From: Bacillota bacterium
GTDB taxonomy: Bacteria > Bacillota > Clostridia > Oscillospirales > Oscillospiraceae
Assembly (NCBI GenBank): GCA_030529825.1
Contig: JAUMWD010000001.1
Coordinates: forward strand, 100,935 to 164,934
DNA length: 64,000 nucleotides
Direction of reading: 5' to 3'
Part shown: positions 59,191 to 64,000 of the stretch, one piece after another
Layout of the letters: every line of letters begins with the position of its first letter
Numbering within the stretch: position 1 is the stretch's first letter
Made by a program: the position numbers and the translations under genes
The notes under the pieces: generated by a model
Told to the model about the DNA's origin: nothing
Seen by the model: the letters and a program-made list of their open reading frames with translations, nothing else
The model's database searches: none

Positions 59191-60549
59191 ATGGCAAAAG
59201 TTGAACCGCGCACTCTGTCAGGCTTCATGGAGCTGCTTCCCGCGCCCCAGGTGAAGATGGAAAAAATGATGGAAACACTGCGCCGCTGCTATTCAGTATA
59301 TGGCTTCACACCCCTTGACACTCCTGTAATCGAATCCTCCGAGGTGCTTCTGGCCAAGGGCGGCGGTGAAACCGAAAAGCAGATTTACCGCTTCAATAAG
59401 GGCGACAGCGATATAGCCCTGCGCTTTGACCTCACCGTACCTCTGGCAAAGTATGTTGCCCAGAACTACGGCCAGCTTGTTTTTCCCTTCCGCCGCTATC
59501 AGATAGGCAAGGTCTATCGCGGTGAACGCGCACAGAGAGGCCGCTTCCGCGAGTTTTATCAGGCGGATATAGATATCATCGGCGACGGAAAGCTGGATAT
59601 CATCAATGAGGCGGAGATTCCCGCAATCATTTACCGCAGTTTCTCCGAGCTGGGCCTGAAGCGTTTCAGAATCAAGGTCAATAACCGCAAGATTTTAAAT
59701 GGCTTTTTCTCTCTTGCCGGTATGACCGATAAGGCAACGGAGATTATGCACACCATCGACAAGATGGATAAGATCGGTGCCAATAAGGTGCGCCAGATCC
59801 TCATGGACGAAATCCATATGTTCTCCCACAAGGCGGATGACATCATGGACTTCATGGCCATCAACGGAAGTGTTGCCGAGGTGCTTGAGGCTCTCGAACG
59901 CTACAAGGGCATGGACGAGACCTTTGACATGGGCCTTGAGGAGCTCAAAACCGTCACAAAGTATCTTGCGGATTTCGGCGTACCCGAGGAAAACTTCGCC
60001 ATTGACCTTTCAATCGCAAGAGGTCTTGATTACTATACCGGCACCGTCTATGAAACCGAGATGCTGGACCACCCGGAAATCGGCTCTGTCTGCTCCGGCG
60101 GCAGATATGATAACCTTGCCGAGTACTACACGGATAAGCAGCTTCCCGGTGTAGGCATTTCCATCGGTCTGACTCGTCTGTTCTATGTTCTCAATGAGCA
60201 GGGAATGCTGTCTGATGAGATCGTTTCCGCCCCTGCGGATGCTTTGGTAATCCCCATGGGCGAGGAGCTGGGATATGCGATTGCCGCGGCAACAGCAATG
60301 CGAGACGCAGGTGTCCGCACCCAGCTTTATTGCGAGAAGAAGAAATTCAAGGCAAAGATGAGCTATGCGGACAAGCTGCAGATTCCTTACTGCGTGCTCA
60401 TAGGTGAGGATGAGATGGCTGCCGGCGTGGTTGCCGTGAAGAATATGGCAAGCGGTGAGCAGCAGCTTCTGACTCCCGCAGAGGCCGCAAAGCTTATTAA
60501 GGAAGATATGGACTGCAGAAACAAGATTGCAGTCATAAAGGAGATATAA
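59191..60549 (+). CDS. hisS: Histidyl-tRNA synthetase
   Basis: A 452-residue class II aminoacyl-tRNA synthetase that charges tRNA-His. Motif 2 is YQIGKVYRGERAQRGRFREFYQADIDIIG, the His-A motif is ARGLDYYTGTVYE, and motif 3 GVGISIGLTRL. The C-terminal anticodon-binding domain starts near residue 345. Upstream motif-1 region DTPVIESSEVLLAKGG is standard. It is followed four bases later by aspS, the common Firmicute hisS-aspS pair. Confidence 0.96.
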   Translation: MAKVEPRTLSGFMELLPAPQVKMEKMMETLRRCYSVYGFTPLDTPVIESSEVLLAKGGGETEKQIYRFNKGDSDIALRFDLTVPLAKYVAQNYGQLVFPFRRYQIGKVYRGERAQRGRFREFYQADIDIIGDGKLDIINEAEIPAIIYRSFSELGLKRFRIKVNNRKILNGFFSLAGMTDKATEIMHTIDKMDKIGANKVRQILMDEIHMFSHKADDIMDFMAINGSVAEVLEALERYKGMDETFDMGLEELKTVTKYLADFGVPEENFAIDLSIARGLDYYTGTVYETEMLDHPEIGSVCSGGRYDNLAEYYTDKQLPGVGISIGLTRLFYVLNEQGMLSDEIVSAPADALVIPMGEELGYAIAAATAMRDAGVRTQLYCEKKKFKAKMSYADKLQIPYCVLIGEDEMAAGVVAVKNMASGEQQLLTPAEAAKLIKEDMDCRNKIAVIKEI

Positions 60550-60553
60550 GATT

Positions 60554-62338
60554 ATGACACAGATGCGTACACATAACTGCGGAGCGCTCCGCATTGAAAA
60601 TGTCGGCGAAAAAGTCAAAATCGTCGGTTGGATGGAAAACTTCCGCGAGGTGGGCAATAACTTCGGCTTCGTCGTTGTCCGCGATTTCTACGGCACAACT
60701 CAGGTCGTCGTTGAAAACGAGGAAATGATGAAAACCTTCAAGGCCATCAATAAGGAAAGCACCGTTTCCGTTGAGGGAACTGTGCGTGAGCGTGACAGCA
60801 AGAACGCAAAGCAGGCAACCGGTGATGTGGAAATCGTTCCCGAAAAGGTTGAGGTTCTGGGCCGCTGCCGCTATAACGAGCTGCCCTTTGAAATCAACCG
60901 CAGCCTTGATGCTGACGAAACCGCAAGACTGAAGCACCGCTACCTTGACCTGCGCAATCCCGAGGTCAAGAAGAATATCGTGCTGCGCTGTAATGTGGTT
61001 GCCGCCCTGCGTCAGGCAATGATGGCTCATGATTTCCTTGAAATCACAACCCCCATCCTCACCGCCTCCTCTCCCGAGGGCGCCCGCGACTATCTTGTTC
61101 CCGCAAGAAAGCACCCCGGCAAGTTCTATGCTCTGCCCCAGGCACCCCAGCAGTTCAAGCAGCTGCTCATGACCAGCGGCTTTGACCGTTATTTCCAGAT
61201 TGCACCCTGCTTCCGTGATGAGGATGCCCGCGGCGACCGCAGCCCCGGTGAGTTCTATCAGCTGGATATGGAGATGGCCTTTGCCACCCAGGAGGATGTG
61301 TTCGATGTAATCGAGGATGTTTTGCCTCCCATTTTCGCAAAGTACGGTACTTACGACATTGCCTCCGCCGCACCCTTCAAGCGCATCGGCTTCAATGAAG
61401 CCATGGAGAAGTACGGCTCCGATAAGCCCGACCTGCGCATTGACCTCACAGTTCAGGATATCACCGACCTCTGTCAGGGAACTGAATTTCCTCCCTTCGC
61501 CGAGGGCAATACCGTCAAGGCAATCGTGGTTTCCGGCTGCGATATGACAAGAAAGAATATTGACAAGCTCTGCTCCGCTGTTGAGGTGCAGGCAGGCATG
61601 AAGCCCTATTGGTTCAAGCTGGACGAAAACGGCGAAATCGTGGGCGGCATCGCGAAGTTCCTGCAGGACCGCAAGGATGCAGTCATTGAGAAGCTGGGCC
61701 TCACCGAGGGCTGCCTTGTGGGTGTAACCGCAGGCAAGAAGCTGGCGGCACAGAAGACCGCAGGCGTAATGCTCAAGCAGCTTGGCGCCGCAGTCCCCGG
61801 TCATATGGACAAGGAACGCTACGAGTTCTGCTGGATCGTTGACTTCCCCATGTACGAAATCGGCGAAGAAAGCGGCGAGCTTGAATTCTGCCACAATCCC
61901 TTCTCCATGCCCAATGGCGGTCTTGAAATTCTTGAAAAGGCCGAAAAGGGCGAGGTCGATCCTCTGGAAATCACCGCATTCCAGTATGACCTGGTCTGCA
62001 ATGGTGTTGAGCTTTCCAGCGGCGCCGTTCGTAACCATGATCCCGAAATCATGATCAAGGCCTTCGAAATGGTCCGTCTCGGCGAGGATGATGTTAAGGC
62101 AAAGTTCCCCGCAATGTACAATGCCTTCTGCTACGGCGCACCTCCCCATGCAGGCATCGCCCCGGGTGTTGACCGCATGGTAATGCTCCTTTCCGGCGCA
62201 CAGACGATTCGTGAGGTAATTCCTTTCCCCATGAACAAGAACGCACAGGACATTATGATGGGTGCTCCCGGTGTTGTGGAGCAGAAGCAGCTTGACGAAC
62301 TGCATATCGCGGTTACAGTAGAAGCAGAAGAAGAGTAA
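60554..62338 (+). CDS. aspS: Aspartyl-tRNA synthetase
   Basis: A 594-residue bacterial-type class II synthetase for tRNA-Asp (or Asp/Asn if GatCAB is present). N-terminal OB-fold (VKIVGWMENFREVGNNFGFVV), motif 1 and FLEITTPILTASSPEGARDYLVPAR, motif 2 FRDEDARGDRSPGEFYQLDMEM, the ~130-residue GAD insertion and motif 3 GIAPGVDRMVMLL. The ribosome site AAAGGAG lies at the end of hisS. Terminator directly after the stop. Confidence 0.97.
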   Translation: MTQMRTHNCGALRIENVGEKVKIVGWMENFREVGNNFGFVVVRDFYGTTQVVVENEEMMKTFKAINKESTVSVEGTVRERDSKNAKQATGDVEIVPEKVEVLGRCRYNELPFEINRSLDADETARLKHRYLDLRNPEVKKNIVLRCNVVAALRQAMMAHDFLEITTPILTASSPEGARDYLVPARKHPGKFYALPQAPQQFKQLLMTSGFDRYFQIAPCFRDEDARGDRSPGEFYQLDMEMAFATQEDVFDVIEDVLPPIFAKYGTYDIASAAPFKRIGFNEAMEKYGSDKPDLRIDLTVQDITDLCQGTEFPPFAEGNTVKAIVVSGCDMTRKNIDKLCSAVEVQAGMKPYWFKLDENGEIVGGIAKFLQDRKDAVIEKLGLTEGCLVGVTAGKKLAAQKTAGVMLKQLGAAVPGHMDKERYEFCWIVDFPMYEIGEESGELEFCHNPFSMPNGGLEILEKAEKGEVDPLEITAFQYDLVCNGVELSSGAVRNHDPEIMIKAFEMVRLGEDDVKAKFPAMYNAFCYGAPPHAGIAPGVDRMVMLLSGAQTIREVIPFPMNKNAQDIMMGAPGVVEQKQLDELHIAVTVEAEEE

Positions 62339-62341
62339 AAA

Positions 62342-62371
62342 AATAGGGACTGCAAATGCAGTCCCTATTCT
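62342..62371 (+). terminator. Rho-independent terminator
   Basis: AATAGGGACTGCA-AA-TGCAGTCCCTATT followed by CTTAA; the T-run is short. Confidence 0.75.
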
Positions 62372-62386
62372 TAAAGGTGTGGTAAC

Positions 62387-63907
62387 ATGTTATCAACAAT
62401 TCGTTCACTGGGTGTAAAGGGCGTAGGCGGCTATGAGGTGACGGTGGAATGCTATGTCACCAACGGTCTGCCGGGCTTTGATGTGGTAGGTCTTCCCGAT
62501 GCCGCCGTTAAGGAAGCGCGGGAGCGTGTCCGCGCCGCGGTAAAATCCAATGGCTTCAAATTCCCCACCTCGAGAGTGACGGTAAATCTTGCTCCTGCGG
62601 ATACCAAGAAGATGGGAACGGTTTATGACCTGCCCATTTTGCTGGGACTTCTTGCCGCCGGCGGAGCAATAAAACAGCCGAGCTCCCACTGCGCGTTTAT
62701 CGGCGAGCTTTCTCTTAACGGTGAGGTGCGCCCCGTAAGCGGTGCCTTGCCCATGGCAATTGCCGCCGCGAAGGCAGGCATCGATGTGCTATTCGTGCCT
62801 GCGGATAACGCCCAGGAGGCGGCCTTCGCAGAGGGCGTTGAGGTATATCCCGTTGCCAATGTGACCGAGCTCATAAAGCATCTTCGGGGCGAAGCGGAGA
62901 TAAGTCCGGCCATTCCCCGGGAAATAGGGGAGGACGGCAGAGCATATCCCGACTTTGCGGATGTCAAGGGACAGGAGAATGTAAAGCGCGCCATGGAGAT
63001 TGCCGCCGCAGGCGGCCATAATATCCTCATGGTAGGCCCTCCGGGCAGCGGCAAAAGCATGATGAGCAAGCGTCTGCCGGGAATTCTGCCCGATATGAGC
63101 AAGGAGGAAATGCTCCGCTGTACGGAAATTTATTCCGTGGCAGGACTCACGGGAAAGAATAATCCCGTAATCTCCACCCGCCCCTTCCGTTCACCCCACC
63201 ATACCGTGTCGCCTGCGGCAATGTCCGGCGGCGGCGCCACGCCCCACCCGGGAGAAATAAGCCTTTCCCATAACGGCGTGCTGTTTCTCGATGAGCTTCC
63301 GGAGTTCCGCAAGGATGTGCTGGAGGTTCTGCGCCAGCCTCTTGAGGACGGCGAGGTCACCGTTTCCCGTGTGGCAGGAAGCGTAACCTATCCCGCAAAC
63401 TTCATGCTCGTGTGCGCCATGAATCCCTGCAAATGCGGATGGTACGGCCATCCCTCGGGACGCTGCCGCTGCTCGGTGAACGAGGTGCGCAATTACCACA
63501 GCCGCATTTCGGGACCGATGCTTGACCGCATTGACATCATTGTGGAGGCACCGGCGCTGGAGTATGAGGAGCTTAAAAACCGCGCCCCTGCGGAAAGCTC
63601 CGCTGAAATTAAAAAGAGAGTGAATAAGGCAAGGGCAGCCCAGCAGAAGCGCTTTGGGGAAAGCGATATTTCCAAAAACGCGGATATGGATACCAAGGCC
63701 CTTAATAAATATTGTATGCTGACTCCCGAGTGCGAGGAGCTCATGCGCCAGGCCTTCGATAAAATGGGGCTCACTGCCCGAAGCTATGACCGCATCCTCC
63801 GTGTTGCCCGCACCATTGCGGATATTGAGGGGGAGGAGAACATAAGCCCCATGCACATTGCCGAGGCCATACAGTACAGAACCTACGATTTTCGGGAGGA
63901 TACATGA
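62387..63907 (+). CDS. YifB/ComM-family Mg-chelatase-like AAA+ ATPase
   Basis: A 506-residue protein of the ComM/YifB family. The N-terminal ChlI-like domain (GFDVVGLPDAAVKEARERVRAA) precedes an AAA+ core with Walker A GPPGSGKSMM, Walker B GVLFLDELPEF and sensor VCAMNPCKCGWYG with a Cys cluster. The C-terminal Mg_chelatase_C helical domain closes it. ComM is a hexameric helicase that promotes branch migration in natural transformation. GGTGTGGTAAC precedes the ATG. It overlaps thiI by four bases (ATGA). Confidence 0.93.
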   Translation: MLSTIRSLGVKGVGGYEVTVECYVTNGLPGFDVVGLPDAAVKEARERVRAAVKSNGFKFPTSRVTVNLAPADTKKMGTVYDLPILLGLLAAGGAIKQPSSHCAFIGELSLNGEVRPVSGALPMAIAAAKAGIDVLFVPADNAQEAAFAEGVEVYPVANVTELIKHLRGEAEISPAIPREIGEDGRAYPDFADVKGQENVKRAMEIAAAGGHNILMVGPPGSGKSMMSKRLPGILPDMSKEEMLRCTEIYSVAGLTGKNNPVISTRPFRSPHHTVSPAAMSGGGATPHPGEISLSHNGVLFLDELPEFRKDVLEVLRQPLEDGEVTVSRVAGSVTYPANFMLVCAMNPCKCGWYGHPSGRCRCSVNEVRNYHSRISGPMLDRIDIIVEAPALEYEELKNRAPAESSAEIKKRVNKARAAQQKRFGESDISKNADMDTKALNKYCMLTPECEELMRQAFDKMGLTARSYDRILRVARTIADIEGEENISPMHIAEAIQYRTYDFREDT

Positions 63908-64000
63908 ACGATATTATACTTCTTAAATTAGGCGAAATAGTCCTGAAGGGACTTAACCGCCGCAGCTTTGAGCAGAAGCTCATGAACAACATAAAATACC
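63904..64000 (+). CDS. thiI: tRNA 4-thiouridine sulfurtransferase ThiI, N-terminal fragment at window edge
   Basis: Only the first 32 residues are in the window. They read MNDIILLKLGEIVLKGLNRR followed by SFEQKLMNNIKY, the usual start of ThiI, before its THUMP domain. ThiI transfers sulfur to U8 of tRNA and takes part in thiamine thiazole synthesis. Coupled to the ComM-like gene by an ATGA overlap. The pair is common in Clostridia, which supports the call, but the catalytic PP-loop lies outside. Confidence 0.8.
   Translation, partial: MNDIILLKLGEIVLKGLNRRSFEQKLMNNIKY

Noticed and set aside
60533-62305. 590-residue open frame opposite aspS
   Set aside because: Exact antisense shadow of aspS; no motif, ribosome site or plausible promoter.

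Overview
The window looks like chromosome from a mid-GC anaerobic Firmicute of the class Clostridia, most like the Oscillospiraceae/Ruminococcaceae lineage of gut bacteria. The signs are a CIRCE-controlled groESL, S-layer-homology (SLH) surface proteins, a FakA/FakB-type fatty-acid kinase, DnaD/DnaC-type replication helpers, an MreCD-PBP2 wall cluster, SigA-type promoters (TTGACA-17-TATAAT) and strong Shine-Dalgarno sites. There is no rRNA, complete tRNA, CRISPR array, transposase or integrase. The lineage call is inference from gene content, not a placement.

Layout. (1) 1-3.6 kb: a copper P-type ATPase (partial) with an unknown membrane protein, divergent from a TetR regulator; this block ends at a 23-nt tRNA-Leu-like 3' end preceded by short repeats, which looks like the right attachment site of an integrated element. 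(2) 3.65-9.4 kb: a KdpDE-like two-component system divergent from a TrkA-TrkH potassium uptake operon that ends in a 41-residue membrane peptide; no KdpFABC is present. (3) 9.5-17.9 kb: cell-surface region with an SLH protein, a PfkB sugar kinase, an SLH-anchored neutral ceramidase, a four-helix Cys/His membrane protein, a DUF937 protein and a DUF1919 protein. (4) 17.9-25.6 kb, minus strand: opine dehydrogenase, surface esterase, nucleosidase, an ECF sigma/anti-sigma pair, and a purine operon whose IMP dehydrogenase resembles the Tritrichomonas enzyme and whose GMP synthetase lacks its glutaminase half. (5) 25.6-26.3 kb: non-coding, with a small promoter/mini-ORF/terminator unit and repeats. 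(6) 26.3-30.3 kb: a cytidylate-kinase-like protein, an rRNA methyltransferase and groESL.

(7) 30.4-44.9 kb is the most unusual part. A run of overlapping genes encodes an XRE regulator, two acyl-adenylating enzymes (one fused to an acyl carrier protein), two PlsC acyltransferases, a free ACP, a fusion of an LRAT-type acyltransferase to a 4'-phosphopantetheinyl transferase, membrane-anchored alpha/beta hydrolases, a FakB-like DegV protein, a MelB/MFSD2-type transporter and FakA. Read together they form a self-contained unit for importing or releasing acyl chains, loading them on dedicated ACPs and transferring them to lipid. It resembles an enlarged aas-lplT system or a lipid-like natural product pathway.

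(8) 44.9-52.3 kb: a CofE-like ligase, a MerR regulator with its 19-bp-spacer promoter, RsmE, a repeat-rich anchored protein, DUF2804 and DnaC/DnaD-type proteins. (9) 52.4-64 kb: U32 peptidase, Maf, MreC, MreD and PBP2 (without mreB or minCD), a methylglyoxal-synthase homologue that has lost catalytic residues, HisS, AspS, a ComM/YifB ATPase and the start of ThiI.
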